Positions 11,873 through 50,012 are shown, counted from the first letter of the stretch. The stretch: 64,000 bases of DNA from Amorphochlora amoebiformis (GCA_054601695.1 BAAHQB010000005.1:1-64000); one strand, 5' to 3'. The notes: generated by a model from the sequence alone, not told the origin. Numbers and translations are program-made.

Positions 11873-13340
11873 CCGACACCCTAACCCTAACCCTAACCCT
11901 AACCCGACACCCTAACCCTAACCCTAACCGACACCCTAACCCGACACCCTAACCCTAACCCGACACCCTAACCCGACACCCTAACCCGACACCCTAACCC
12001 GACACCCTAACCCTAACCCTAACCCGACACCCTAACCCTAACCCGACACCCTAACCCGACACCCTAACCCGACACCCTAACCCGACACCCTAACCCGACA
12101 CCCTAACCCGACACCCTAACCCGACACCCTAACCCGACACCCTAACCCGACACCCTAACCCGACACCCTAACCCGACACCCTAACCCGACACCCTAACCC
12201 TAACCCGACACCCTAACCCTAACCCGACACCCTAACCCTAACCCTAACCCGACACCCTAACCCTAACCCGACACCCTAACCCGACACCCTAACCCGACAC
12301 CCTAACCCGACACCCTAACCCTAACCCTAACCCGACACCCTAACCCGACACCCTAACCCTAACCCGACACCCTAACCCTAACCCGACACCCTAACCCTAA
12401 CCCTAACCCGACACCCTAACCCTAACCCTAACCCGACACCCTAACCCTAACCCTAACCCGACACCCTAACCCTAACCCGACACCCTAACCCTAACCCGAC
12501 ACCCTAACCCTAACCCGACACCCTAACCCGACACCCTAACCCTAACCCGACACCCTAACCCTAACCCTAACCCGACACCCTAACCCTAACCCTAACCCGA
12601 CACCCAAACCCGACACCCTCGACACCCTAACCCGACACCCTAACCCGACACCCTAACCCGACACCCTAACCCGACACCCTAACCCGACACCCTAACCCTA
12701 ACCCGACACCCTAACCCTAACCCGACACCCTAACCGTAACCCTAACCCGACACCCGACACCCTAACCCGACACCCTAACCCTAACCCGACACCCTAACCC
12801 TAACCCGACACCCTAACCCGACACCCTAACCCGACACCCTAACCCGACACCCTAACCCGACACCCTAACCCTAACCCGACACCCTAACCCGACACCCTAA
12901 CCCTAACCCGACACCCTAACCCTAACCCGACACCCTAACCCTAACCCGACACCCTAACCCGACACCCTAACCCGACACCCTAACCCAACACCCTAACCCG
13001 ACACCCTAACCCGACACCCTAACCCGACACCCTAACCCGACACCCTAACCCGACACTCTAACCCGACACCCTAACCCGACACCCTAACCCGACACCCTAA
13101 CCCGACACCCTAACCCGACACCCTAACCCGACACCCTAACCCTAACCCGACACCCTAACCCGACACCCTAACCCGACACCCTAACCCGACACCCTAACCC
13201 GACACCCTAACCCTTACCCTAACCCTAACCCGGTACCCTAACCCGACACCCTAACCCGACACACTAACCCGATACCCGACACCCCTAGACCCTAACCCGA
13301 CACCCTAACCCGACACCCTAACCCGACACCCTAACCCGAA
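11873..13340 (+). repeat. Telomere-variant mosaic of CCCTAA and CCCGACA units
   Basis: About 1.47 kb built mainly from the 13-bp dimer CCCTAACCCGACA, with irregular insertion of one or two extra CCCTAA units. Rare variants (CCCTTA, CCGTAA, CCCGGTA, CCCGATA) occur mainly near the inner edge. The gradient from pure telomere to variant to unique sequence is typical of a proximal telomere boundary. Confidence 0.92.
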
Positions 13341-24938
<11,598 letters not shown>

Positions 24939-25859
24939 TACAACACCACGGCTCCATGGGTCCAGGCTGTATGTCAACTAGATCAGAATTTCGTTTAGGC
25001 CAGAGGCTCAGGCTCATACTAGTCATACAGTACCTAGAGTACGGGATCACACTAGGGGACTCAGTAGCTTCCTACTAGGCTAGTCTATCTAGTCTATACC
25101 TCTACCCCTCAGGTTTTAGTTGCGCGCTCTGGACAGGCTCAGCTCACTCTTTTTCTCAAACCCCCCACGTCCAATTCAATAAAGATAGTTAATTGTAAGA
25201 CGCAAGAATGTATTATCTATATAGAAGGATCTCTAGGATCTAGCATGAAGGATATCTACTAGAAGACTCTTAGCCTCTGATGCTCTAGACTCTAGAGACT
25301 CGAGATCTATAGGTATTCTCCTAGTTCTAGGTATTTGATCTGTACACGTGTATACATCTAGTACATACAGACTAGACAGACATTACCTAGATTACCTAGA
25401 TTATACTAATTTAATTTCTCTACTGACTAGACGTACGTAATACTACGTATACTAGTATATTGACGTACTAGACTGAGATATACTAGATATACTCTAGATC
25501 TAATCGATACTAGATATCTATAGGATATCTAGGATATAGATTCTAGAGATCTAGAGATTGCATGCATGTCCTAGATGTCAGGACGTTAATTACTACTAGC
25601 TTTAGTAGCTAGCTAGAGGATCCTAGAGGTGTCTCTACTAGCTAGACTAGCTCTAGTGTACGATCGGCCTTCGATTTCAAGTGGTAACTAATTATACATA
25701 TATCCATTATTATCCAGTATTTGCGCATCATCTACTAGATCTAGATCATACTCCTACTAGTCCTGCTCGTGCATATACTGGGTATATACTAGATATATCT
25801 AGTATATCTCTAGATCTAGTATCTAGAGTATGTTGCCACACTTCCCCAGTCAAGTCTAG
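24939..25859. other. CTAG-rich convergent intergenic spacer (MOB1 / TBC gene)
   Basis: The 3' ends of MOB1 (+) and the TBC gene (-) face each other here. CTAG, TCTAGA and AGATCTAG occur very often (especially 25020-25860), with short mirror-like combinations. TA microsatellites are absent, in contrast to the introns. AATAAA at about 25178 could serve MOB1 3' end formation. No ORF with coding character. Confidence 0.6.
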
Positions 25860-30002
<4,143 letters not shown>

Positions 30003-30004
30003 CA

Positions 30005-30190
30005 AATGACAGAGGTATGGAGGCAGGGTTGAGCACATGGGGTCTGGATATAGAAGCAGACAAGAGGATACGGGGTCTGGATATAGAGGCAGACAAGAGG
30101 ATATGGGGTCTGGATATAGAGGCAGACAAGAGGATATGGGGTTTGGATATGGAGGCAGGCAAGAAGATATGGGGTTTGGATATGACGACG
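30005..30190 (+). repeat. 33-bp minisatellite (GGTCTGGATATAGAGGCAGA)
   Basis: Five copies of a unit that keeps the reading frame, giving GLDIEADKRIW-like peptides. It directly precedes the exon-like segment at 30190. Whether it is translated is unclear. Confidence 0.7.
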
Positions 30191-31152
30191 TCCACAGTGG
30201 GAGAGCGCAGTACCCTGAATGTGCAACCGGTGACAGCCACTCCGATCGGCCTCACGACCAAGCAAGAGTTTTGGAGATTGAGCGTGTGCGGGTCCGTGAG
30301 CGTGAACAAGGCAAACCCGAGGTAATTGTCCAAGAGTTCGAGTTTCCCACCGCTCACATTTCGCCTGCGCGCGCGATATCTACCCACCGCGATCATAAGC
30401 CACGAGATTTCCAGCGCGACAGGTCAATTCGGGGACATCGATCTGCGCCTGCACAAGAGCAAGACCGTCAACGTCACCGGCACCAAGGCTATGAGCGACC
30501 TGTCGGTGCGGTTGGTATGGGTAGGGGGGTGTTATGGGGCGATCGCAGGTGGCGTACCTCATCAAAGGGACGTACAGAGGAGGCCGGGCCCGCAGCACAG
30601 ATGACTGTAACACGACAAGACGATTACGACGATTGCCACGATTACCTCGATTACGACGATTACCACGATTACCACGATAACCACGATTACCACGACAAGC
30701 ACGATTACCACGACAACCACGAGTACCACGATAACCACGATTACCACAATAACCACGATTACCACAATAACCACGATTACTACGATTACCATGATTACCA
30801 TGATGCCTTTAGGCCTGTAAAGCTACAATATACACAACCACAAACACAAGTTGAAGTTAAACGTCAACACGCCTATCGACACCGATACACAACCTGGTCA
30901 ACCTACGAATCTGCGTATCATCAACACGGATATCGACAACAAAACCAACGCCCCTGTTATCAACACCGCTATCAAGACCCGTATCAAGACCGACGCCAAG
31001 ACCCGTTCCCGTATCAAGACCGAAGCCAAGACCCGTATCAAGACAGACCCCAAGACCCGTATCAAGACCGACGCGAAGACCACAATGAAGGGCACTGTCA
31101 ACCTCCACGCCCCAACCTCAACCGCAGAGAGGATGTCTCCAACTTCTACCCA

Positions 31153-31153
<1 letters not shown>
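30190..31153 (+). CDS. Probable coding exons, possible LEA2/WHy-like domain (unrecognised protein)
   Basis: Three segments with strong GC third-position bias: about 30190-30322, 30326-30514 and 30851-31153. The last two join in phase 0 across an intron with donor TTG|GTATGG and acceptor ACAAG|. Peptides such as KQEFWRLSVCGSVSVNKANP, FPPLTFRLRARYLPTAI and SDLSVRL show alternating hydrophobic strands and an NP motif, as in LEA2/WHy beta-sandwich proteins; this is a weak resemblance. The third segment repeats KTRIKTDA/KTRIKTDP. An in-frame TAA at 30323-30325 separates the first two segments; a 15- or 21-nt intron, readthrough or a broken gene would each explain it. Intron 30515-30850 is a CGATTACCA repeat. 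The gene's start and end were not found. Confidence 0.4.
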
Positions 31154-31189
<36 letters not shown>

Positions 31190-31267
31190 GTGTAGATCAT
31201 TCCTGCATTCGCTATCAACATCGTCGTGTAGATTATGCCTACATTCCCAAACCCCACTCAACCCCAG

Positions 31268-31510
31268 ATCCTCACCCTGACCCTCATCATCCCCTTCACC
31301 CTCACCCAGACCTCGACCCCGACCTCGACCCCGACGACCCCGACCCCGACTCCGACCCCGACCCCGACCCCGACCTCGACTCCGACCCCGACCCCGACCC
31401 CGACGATTCCGAACCCAACCCCAAGCTCGAAGCCTCACTACTCCTGGATCTCGATCCTCTCGAATACCTGCTCGCAAATCTAGACACACACTTAGAAGCA
31501 ACAGGTCACT
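31268..31510 (+). CDS. Possible exon: Asp-Pro repeat peptide
   Basis: GAC-CCC repeats give a (Asp-Pro/Asp-Leu)n run followed by a hydrophobic tail ([20 protein letters not shown]), ending near GCAACAG|GTCAC, a possible donor. A similar Asp-Pro run is at 33215-33280. Strand was chosen by third-position GC and lack of stops. No homologue recognised. Confidence 0.3.
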
Positions 31511-31687
31511 ACCATATTCTGCTTCTGCGAACACCATGCACACGCTGGCGCATACACATGACATGACTACATATATACACATATACCTACAATATTATAT
31601 ATATTCATATATATATATATATATATATGTATGTATATATATATATATATGTATATATATATGTATGCTATCTATACACACACACAA

Positions 31688-31726
<39 letters not shown>

Positions 31727-31729
31727 GTG

Positions 31730-31804
<75 letters not shown>

Positions 31805-32133
31805 ATATATATATATGTATATTATACTATATATATATATACACATATATACACACACATATATATATATATATATAATATATATATCTATATATATATA
31901 CTATATACATAAACATATACGTTTATATACATATACACCACCACACACACATATAGCCCAAAAACATGTATAGTGTATGCTATGTATACACATTGAACGA
32001 ATATTTGGATGTATTTTCCTGAATGTATGAATTGAGTGTCCATAGATGGATATAGAGATAACAGAGGTGAAAGCGTCTGTATGTTCATAGTTCTCCGGCT
32101 TGACAACTAAGTGTATTATGACAACTTTCAGAA

Positions 32134-32674
32134 ATGAGCCTAGAACGAGAAAAATACGAAGCTGAAGGTAAATATGAGGGCATTTCTAATCATCGGAGAA
32201 TGGACTCCCGGGTGGGTGCAGCATTCGATTGTGGAGATGCGAGTCATGGGCTGGATGAGGTGGATGAGGTGGATGAGGTGGGTGGGGTGGATGGGGTGGA
32301 TGAGGCTGATGAGGTGGATGAAGGTGATCGGGAGGATGAGGTGGATGAGGTGGAAGGGGGGGGTGGGGTGGATGGGGTAGGTGAGGTGGATGAGGGTGAT
32401 GGGGAGGATGAGGGTGATAGGGAGGATGAGGTGGATGAGGTGGACGGGTTAGATACGGTGGATGGGATGGATGAGTTGGATGGGGTGGATGAGGGTGATG
32501 GGGAGGATGAGGTGGATGAGATGGCTGGGGTAGATCGTTTGGATGAGGTGGATGGGGCAGGTGGGGTGGATAGGGTGGATGACGGTGTGGAAGGGCAGAA
32601 CTTAGGGTATCGTCCGATGGGGAATCGAAATCTCGCTCCCCTCCCATACGTCGCCTCTCCATTTCATAATCAGA
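32134..32674 (+). CDS. Possible exon: acidic Asp-Glu-Val repeat
   Basis: The acceptor TTTCAG (to about 32132) is followed by an open 540-nt frame. It starts MSLEREKYEAEG, holds a long DEVDEVDEVGGVDG-type repeat from GGATGAGGT units, and ends before GTATGTAC. The repeat period is a multiple of three, so openness alone is weak evidence. A 37-nt exon ending at the first donor (GAAG|GTAAATATG) with the repeat as intron is the main alternative. Confidence 0.3.
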
Positions 32675-32808
32675 GTATGTACATATATATCAATACATAC
32701 ATATAAGTATATATATATATATGCATATATATAATGTTATATATATATATATATGATATGAATGGATATATAAGTGTGTGTGTGTGTGTGTTTTCTTTAA
32801 GTCACGCA

Positions 32809-32982
<174 letters not shown>

Positions 32983-33154
32983 ATATCTACATATGATGTG
33001 ATATCTATATGTTTGTGTTTCTCCTTTTGTCTTTAATATCTTTACATATTTTGTCCACGTATGTATTCTCATATGTATATTATGCTATATGTGTATGTAT
33101 ATGTAATATATATATATATATGCATTAGTAATATTAATAGTATATACATTACAT

Positions 33155-34640
33155 AGCCAAGGTTGAGGTGGAAGCTGACGCGTTTGCAGACGCGGAAGCG
33201 GAGAGCTTGACGACAAGACATGACGACCTGGACCCAGACCTGGACCCGGACCCGGACCCGGACCCGGATTCGGACCCTTCAAAGAGCCATGGATTGCCCG
33301 ATTATGGATACGGGTACAAATATAGGCGCCAATACGCGTACAGACAGATGTTGGCGGGATCCGAGCGTCTTGCGTATTCCTCACGCTCGACAGTCCCACA
33401 ATGGGGGGGAAATTGGGATCGTCAACTAGGGTGGGAAGGTGACAATCAGCATAACGATGCCCAGCATCATGACCATCACCATACCAATGCCCACGATCAC
33501 GACCAATAGCATGACAATGCCCAGCGTCACCACCATCAGCATAACAGTGCTCATCATCACGACCATCAGCATAGCAGTGCTCATCATCACCACCATCAGC
33601 ATAACAGTGCTCATCATCACGACCATCAGCATAACAGTGCTCATCATCACCACCATCAGCATAACAGTGCTCATCGTCACCACCATCAGCATAACAGTGC
33701 TCATCATCACGACCATCAGCATAACAATGCCCATCATCACGACCATCAGCATAACAATGCCCATCATCACCACCTTTCGCGTCACCGATCGCATCAACGA
33801 TCGCGTCAAAATCAGAAACTGGTTTGGAAGGACACTTGGACGGACACTCGGAAGGACACAGAGAGGGATTCTCGGAGGGACACGTGGACGGATTGGGGGC
33901 ACGGCTGGAAGCAAAGGGATCGATACCAACACCAATCCCCACCCCACCAACACCAACGCCAACACCAACGTCAACAACATTTAGAACATCACCAACGCCA
34001 ACACCAACGTCAACAACATCAACACCAACACCAACGCCAACAACATCAACGCCAACACCAACGCCAACAACATCAACATCAACACCTTGGGCTCTACCAA
34101 TCCGTACAACTGCAGAAATATCCACCAAGCTTACACCAAACCGAAAATGAACATGAATACGCACGAAAACACCTTCCTCTACAAAATCCTTTCCAACCAA
34201 GAAATCCAACACACTTCTCCAAAGAGCAACCAAAGCATCACACCCCAGACTCGCACCCGAACCTGAACCCGAAGTCGCCCCAAAACTCGAACCCGAATCC
34301 GACCCTGACCGACAACCCGAAGCCGAACTCAAGCCCATGCCCTGGAAGAGGTGGCGGCAGTTCAAGTCCTCCTTCAGGACCCGGGATGTGTATCCACAGG
34401 CCAGGGTTCAGCCAAGCTAGGGACAAGGCTGACCAATTCGATGAATGCAAAAGACGTCCACCATCGCCAAGGGATTTCCGGAATTTTCGACCTCAGAGGC
34501 GCAGGGCCCCCTGGGGGACTGGAGGAGCTACCAGAGCCAAGGGCTGGGGTCGTGGATTGTTTGCTCGGAGACGCACGCGGATACGACGGGATTTTCAACA
34601 GACATCCTCCAGACAGTCCCAAGACTGGTCGATGATCGCC
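33155..34640 (+). other. Mixed coding potential and minisatellites, unresolved
   Basis: 33155-33310 looks like an exon (acceptor CATAG, peptide AKVEVEADAFADAEAESL, then Asp-Pro repeats). 33430-33780 is a 30-bp repeat of CATCAGCATAACAGTGCTCA. 33910-34090 is ACCAACGCCAACACC repeats. 34330-34640 is complex GC-rich sequence open in more than one frame (for example [20 protein letters not shown]). The 426-codon minus frame across this stretch is repeat-driven. I cannot choose exon structure or strand with confidence. Confidence 0.3.
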
Positions 34641-35076
34641 CATTCAACATTCTCGACGCATTCCAAACGCCAGCCCCAAGAAACACGGACCCAGAAAACG
34701 CAAGCGCAAACATCAACAAACCCAAAACCAATCCAGAAACAAACCCCGACATAAACACACATCACAGCAATACTCACAATAGTCACATCCAAAACCTACC
34801 GCAAGCCAGAAACCCTTCCTCCCCTATCCTATCCGCGAGACTAAACAACCAAGACCACTGCACCAAACCACTGCATGCACCCTCCTCCCTTCCTCCACCG
34901 TCATCGATATCCTGCTACATGCAACCCAGATGCACCTCCCTCCCCACCTACACCGATATACTCAAGGTACGCCTCAGATGCACCTCCCTCCCTTGCAACA
35001 CCTCCCTTGCAACACTCGCTCCAACATCCACATCAAATTATCAACATATAAACATCTACGCTCAAATACATATATG

Positions 35077-35113
<37 letters not shown>

Positions 35114-35245
35114 CATATATATATATATATATATACATGTATATATGTATGTATATATTATATGTTAATATACGTACGTACAAATTATGCTTGTATGTAT
35201 ATGTTTAAATATATATATATATACAATATATATATATATATAAAC

Positions 35246-35295
<50 letters not shown>

Positions 35296-35422
35296 ATGTA
35301 TATGTGTATATACAATATATATGTGTATATACATACATATATATATATATATATATATGTATTTATACACATATATACACACACATGTATGCATGTATCA
35401 AACTCTTCAACTTTTGGTACAA

Positions 35423-35470
<48 letters not shown>

Positions 35471-35523
35471 TACATACATATATACATATGTTTGTGTGTG
35501 TTATATGATAACAGGATATATAT

Positions 35524-35610
<87 letters not shown>

Positions 35611-35641
35611 CATAAATATGCATACATATACATATATGTAA

Positions 35642-35679
<38 letters not shown>

Positions 35680-35736
35680 TTACTATATATATGTGTGTGT
35701 TATATGATAACATGTGTATGTGCGTGTTTACATGGA

Positions 35737-35782
<46 letters not shown>

Positions 35783-35842
35783 TTTCATGTATATATATAT
35801 ATTTTTATATATGTATATATATGTATGTATGTTAACATATGT

Positions 35843-35888
<46 letters not shown>

Positions 35889-36473
35889 AGTATGAGCATG
35901 AGGAGCAGAATGAGGAGCGAAATGAAGGCAATACACCAACACACACCAACATACACCAACACACACCAACATATATCAACATACAACAACAACAACAACC
36001 CATATGCGAACACCAACATGCAACAACAACAATCACGATACAAACGCAAGACCATATCATACAACAACATACAACATAACCAACACCAACAACAACAACG
36101 CCACTAATACCACCACATACATCAACTTCAACACCAACACACAACACTACAAAACACCACTAACAGAACTACAAAAAACAACAACAACAACAACACAGGC
36201 AGGCAGAAACACCGGTCACCAACCAACAACACAAACATCAACAACAACCAACACCGCCAACCACTACAAACACCACCAACACCACCACAATCACACCAAC
36301 GTCAACAAGGCCAGGCAGTACATACATGCAAAAACACCTGCTCACGTGCCAGTAACCCCACCAAAACCTCATCACATCTCAAAATACGATTATCAATTTC
36401 ATCAAAAATAATATATTCATACCTGTATATGTGTTTTCAAATGTATATTATATGTATATATAGGATATGTATA

Positions 36474-36516
<43 letters not shown>

Positions 36517-36690
36517 CATATACAATGCATGCGTATGTATTGATTGACATCAAGTAGTTGGTTGCTAGTAAATGATACATACAACCCCTACTCAGCGCAA
36601 GATTTGTTGCAAGTGATGCAAACCAAGCTGCCGACTCATAGGACTTTCTCCGGAATGCACTTCGCATAGCCATAGCCCAACTTCAGTCAC
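34641..36690. repeat. (TA)n, CA-rich and ACCAACA-rich low-complexity DNA
   Basis: 35080-35900 is mostly (TA)n with CA/GT patches. 35930-36330 is A/C-rich (CAACAACAACAC, ACACCAAC) repeats. 36530-36690 is a short complex stretch with no recognised gene. Confidence 0.6.
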
Positions 36691-37443
36691 GCCGTGCCGT
36701 GATGAATTATACCATATGTATCCGATCTGGCATATTTCACTGTCTACTAAATTGTCTAGTTAAATTTCTGGAGTTTTTCTAGAGTCTAGAGAGACTTCGA
36801 CCGTTTAGAAGCTTTCTATATCCTCTAGATCTAGCACCTGACAGCCACGATTGAGGCTTTAATACAAAGGGTATACCAAGGATTGGATTATATCGCATCA
36901 GATACTAAAAATGTATGTACGTATATGAATATGCGTATAGTCTAAATAGTACTCGCGTGCGCAGGCATATGCATGTCTAGCATGTCTAGCACGAGAGTAA
37001 ACATATGTGCGCGTTAATTTAATCTATAATTGCAGTAACTTCAAGTATGTACTAATTGTTGATGTTATATGAATTCGAGTTCCAGATCATGGCTACGAGC
37101 TTAATTAACTCAAGAGTATCTAGAGTATGGTCATCATGATCAATACATATGTATTCATTGACCATTCAAAGGTACATTTACTGATGCGCATATATGTATA
37201 CATGTGCGTATACTAGGTATACGTATACGTACGTTTTCGTGTTTATACGTACGTACGTACAGCTATCTCCAGAGTCCAGACACCTAGACATACGTATCAA
37301 TTGTTACTTCGGTATATCTACAGTACTGGTTAATGTGTATGTATGTGTATGCACACGCACACACATATATATATATGTATATATACACTTGTGCTTACAG
37401 AATAACACAAGTTCGGTGCGCAGCAGCTCAAGCTTTACCACTG

Positions 37444-37478
<35 letters not shown>

Positions 37479-37787
37479 CAAAACACAACAACAGAAGCTT
37501 GGTCCGGGAAGCCTTACCTCGCTGAACTGCTGCTGAAACTACCAAACAGAATAAAACTGGGAAAACGTTAACGAACCCGAAGAAATAAATATTTGAATAT
37601 ATATTAGAGAATAGAAAAGGAACCTTAGGGGAACAAGAACAGTAGGCATGGATATATACTAGATATAGATAAGAAATATGAAATTCAAATCTAGATCGAC
37701 CATCGAGGATACAGCGTACTACTTCTTCAACTAGAAACAATAATGCATACGGTTTATCTACTGGATACTACAATGCAGACCTCAACA

Positions 37788-37824
<37 letters not shown>

Positions 37825-37894
37825 GAGAACATAAATAACAAACAATATGGCCAGTATTGATCATAATCATCTCGACAGATACAAACACACACAC

Positions 37895-37933
<39 letters not shown>

Positions 37934-38340
37934 TTACATAATGATGTACAGTTGCATAGTCCACATATATATATGTAACAATCACATAAATCCAGCACAC
38001 AGATAAACATACATAGTAGCAGCTATAATGACACGCCAACAATATATATGAGATATTATGACACGCACTTAAAAGCTTGTTCTCACTGAGTGCGTACTAG
38101 CCAAACTAAGTTAATTATTACTAGTAATTTAACATAAAACGTTAACGCGGCAGCTGCAGTGCTGGTATGGTACACATACTAATCTAGCCAGTATTCGATA
38201 CGGCAATGCGCGCAATTTGCGCCTACAGAGTACGATATCGAAACATGCGCGTACTCATGCATGTACGTGAAAAGAAGTATGAGCGATGTCCACTCTCTAG
38301 ACTCAGAATCTACACAGCACCATGCAACGTGTTGGACGAT
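36690..38340. other. CTAG-rich spacer with a possible small exon
   Basis: 36720-37300 and 38040-38340 resemble the spacers at 24939-25859 and 50611-51480 in richness in CTAG and restriction-like palindromes, and probably are intergenic. On the minus strand 37520-37545 has a neat exon signature (acceptor GGTAG, 21 nt, donor GAG|GTAAGG) that I cannot attach to a gene. It may belong to the 3' part of the SDR gene or a neighbour. Confidence 0.4.
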
Positions 38341-38411
38341 TCTACTCTATGTACCATCGATGCCTATGATGCAAATCTCTGATATCCCATTCATCTATGT
38401 ATCAATATATC

Positions 38412-38443
<32 letters not shown>

Positions 38444-38694
38444 ATATACATATATATATATATAATTATATACATATTATATATATATATATATATATAT
38501 TGATGCAAATCTCTGATATCCCATTCATCTATGTATCAATATATCTATATATATACATATATATATATATTTAGATACGTATATACATACATACATATAA
38601 CATATATATATATATACATATATACGTATATATGTATATACATATGTATGTGTATATAATATATATATATGTATATATATATATATACACACAC

Positions 38695-38776
<82 letters not shown>

Positions 38777-38929
38777 CATATGTATATGTATATATATGTA
38801 TATATATATATGTATATATATATATAATGTGCATGTAATATGCATACATGTATTCATATATATATAGTCATGTATTATATGTAGATATATACGTACATAT
38901 ATATATATATATATAGATATATACGTACT

Positions 38930-38980
<51 letters not shown>

Positions 38981-39145
38981 GTATATATGTGTGTGTGTGT
39001 ATGCATGTGTATATATATTTATATTGCAATTTGTGTAGACATTTGCATGCACATATGTAGGAGTATGAGTATATACATACATAATATGTGCATGGGTTGC
39101 TATGCATCAAAACATACATGGAAATATCACATATACTATGTACAA

Positions 39146-39188
<43 letters not shown>

Positions 39189-39246
39189 TTATATGTATAT
39201 ATTATATATGTATATTTATATGTGCATATAATACACACATATATAT

Positions 39247-39292
<46 letters not shown>

Positions 39293-39335
39293 CGTATATG
39301 CAATTAATATTGTGTGCATATATAATATATGTGTA

Positions 39336-39460
<125 letters not shown>

Positions 39461-39600
39461 TATATATCTACGAAATACTTATTTATAAATGCTTGCGTGT
39501 GTGTGTTTGCATTTATATACATACATATAATTGTACCATATATCATATATATACACACACATACATATATATATATATATACATATATTACATATGGTAC

Positions 39601-47050
<7,450 letters not shown>

Positions 47051-47681
47051 GTTGGAACCGAGTTTCCTTTGATCTCTTGATGTGTCTGACGGATATCCGC
47101 AACAGCTGTGACGGTCGACCGGAATCCAACCACGTGCCTTTCCACGTCGCGGACACCCCTGGGACACCTACACCGAGTGCACGTGCCTGTCTGAATGAGA
47201 CCGGTCAAAAAAGGGGGATAGTCGTCGCGAGGTCAGGCATTGGGATATCTACCTTGGAGAGGCAGGGATATGCACAGGTAATAGACGAGGTATACATGGG
47301 GAGATTACGCTCGAAGCGGTTGTCTGATTCGGTTTGTGACTCCGGTTTGTGTTTGAACCTACCCCTGCACCATGCTTGCAAGTGCAACCCACTCACCAAC
47401 TGTTCCATTTCTCTGCTTAAAACTGGAAGTCATACATCCATTCGTTAGGAGGGCTCATTTCGTCAATCGCAATGCTGATTGCGTACACACGCAACCATTC
47501 TATATCTCCCTATCCGTCGCATCCCTCATTTACATACATGTATATTCAACGGGATATGCCCATCAACATCACAACCCAGGTACCAACATCATCTATGGAC
47601 TCTATTCTATCCTGACCCTACTCCTAGTCTAATCCTAACAACCTAAAGATATTCTCTATTTTTTTTTGCGTCTAACCAAAG
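47051..47681. other. Divergent interval between the SDR gene and the Ala/Lys-rich gene
   Basis: Two genes appear to start away from each other here. A plus frame of 123 codons (47077-47448) is open but I recognise no motif. 47630-47680 ends with a T-run, CTAAC and CAAAG, a good acceptor for the exon at 47682, so an upstream plus exon should exist nearby. Confidence 0.35.
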
Positions 47682-49041
47682 GCTGAACGCAACCCATTAG
47701 ATATCGGCATGTCAGGGCGATCGCCCATGATTCCGTACTATTATCACGGATTCTCATCGTATTCGAAACCCCCTACCCCTGCACCCGATACTCCAAGCCC
47801 CCCAGACATCCCAACACCCATCCCCACTCCCAAGCCCAATACGAATGCGAAGGCCAATGCCAGAGCTAAGGCTGAGGCTGAGGCAAAGGCCAAGGCTGAA
47901 GCCAAGGCCAGCGCTGACGCCAAGGCCAAGGCTGACGCCAAGGCCAAGGCTGAAGCCATCAAGGCCAGAAAGGAGGCCAGAGCAAAGGTTGAGGCTGACA
48001 CCAGATCCAAAGTTGAGGCCCAAGCCAAGGCAAAAGCTCAAGCCCAAACCAGGGCAAAGGCTGAAGCGCAAGCCAAAGCTAATGCTAAAGCCCAAGCCAA
48101 AGCTAGGGCTAAAGCCCAAGCCTTGGCTGAGATTGAAAGCAAAGCAAAGGCCAAAGCTGCAGCCAAAGCTGAAACCAGAGCCAATGCTGAAGCCAAAGCC
48201 AAGGAAAGGGTTCTTGCAAAAGCAAAGTCGAAGGCTGAGGCTAAGGCTAAGGCTGAGGAAAGGACCGCGGCTGCCAAAGTCAGGGCAGAAGCTAGGGCAA
48301 ATGCCAGGGCAAATGCCAGGGCACAGTGTAGTGCAGAGAAGGCCGCGCGCAACGAGAGGAGCAAACCGAAAGAGGTCGAGCATCATGCAGAACACCTCAC
48401 AATGACCTCGCCCCCTCCAACGCCCACCAAAACACCCCTTCAAAGGGTCTCTACATGTCTCGCCAAACTAGCCGAGCTACTCAAACGAGCCTCTGGAATA
48501 CCATCGAAATTAGGAAACGTGCTTGCGACAATGTTTTTCACATGCGGCCGTGCAAGGGTTTGTGGATTATGCCTGGGCTTGGACTTGGGCTGGGCACGAG
48601 GGATGGCCGACACGTCCGAGGGGCTGCCTTTTGATGTTGAGGACTTCACTGACTATCGCAACCCGACTCAACGACTCACAAACGACCCAACCGACGCCGA
48701 ATTAGACGCCGGATTCGACGCTGACCCCCACGCCGACCCAGACGACTTCGAGTATGATGTCCAAACTGGAGAAAAGAGCCCTGGAGCTCTCGATTGGTCT
48801 CCGAGTCGTCGGCGCAATCGCTATCGATATCGATATGGGAACAAGAATTCTCATCAAGACCAAGACCACAGAACCAACCCAAGAACAACACCACCACCAC
48901 CACCACCATCACCCGAACCCCACCTCACCTCGCCCAATCCGAGGACGTTTCACTGGGAGAGCAACTACCAGATGGTCAATCTACACACTCACATCACGAA
49001 ATATGTGCATATCGTGTACATCATCAATGTATGTATATGTG

Positions 49042-49088
<47 letters not shown>

Positions 49089-49106
49089 ATGTTTATCTAG
49101 TATATA

Positions 49107-49165
<59 letters not shown>

Positions 49166-49289
49166 AATTTGAACATGCACATGTGTGTATGTATTTAAAT
49201 GGTTGACATTTTAAATACATGGCTCGGCATATATCATTTGCATACCCATGTATTACACAAACACGCACGTACGTATACATATGTATATG

Positions 49290-49368
<79 letters not shown>

Positions 49369-50012
49369 GTGTACGTATTTACACATAGATATGTATATAC
49401 GTACATATTACTAATGAACATACACGCATGTGTGCTTATACATTATATGAGTATGTGTATATGCTAATGAATACATATTAAATATATATACACACATACA
49501 TATGTAAATAAATATATATAATATATTATATTGAATACATATATTATATATATATATATGTACATATATATATTATATATATATTGAATACATATATTAT
49601 ATATATAATATATTTATATATATATATATAATATATATACATATATATATGTATACACATATATACACATATACATACATATACACACATGTCTGTATAC
49701 ATATATTAGTATATTTGTATGTATGTATATATTCAATACAGTTACATATACAAGTAAATACACATTCTTAGGTACGTACATGTACATCTTATACATAAAA
49801 AAAAAACATTCATATACATATACACACACATATGTATACACATACACATACATACACACATACACATATCATAATATACATGCATATGTAAATATATATT
49901 GTATACACATATACATGTATATATACATACATATATATACACACATTTGCGTATAAAATGTGTATTTTATACATATACGCATATCATGGAATATATACAC
50001 ATATATACACAC

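Noticed and set aside
33085-34365. 426-codon minus-strand frame
   Set aside because: Mostly Gly-Val and His-Cys-Tyr-Ala-Asp repeats from minisatellites; no domain and poor agreement with neighbouring coding signals.
34409-34423. Possible 15-nt GT-AG intron (GTTCAGCCAAGCTAG)
   Set aside because: Removing it leaves a downstream in-frame TGA, so it does not restore an open frame.
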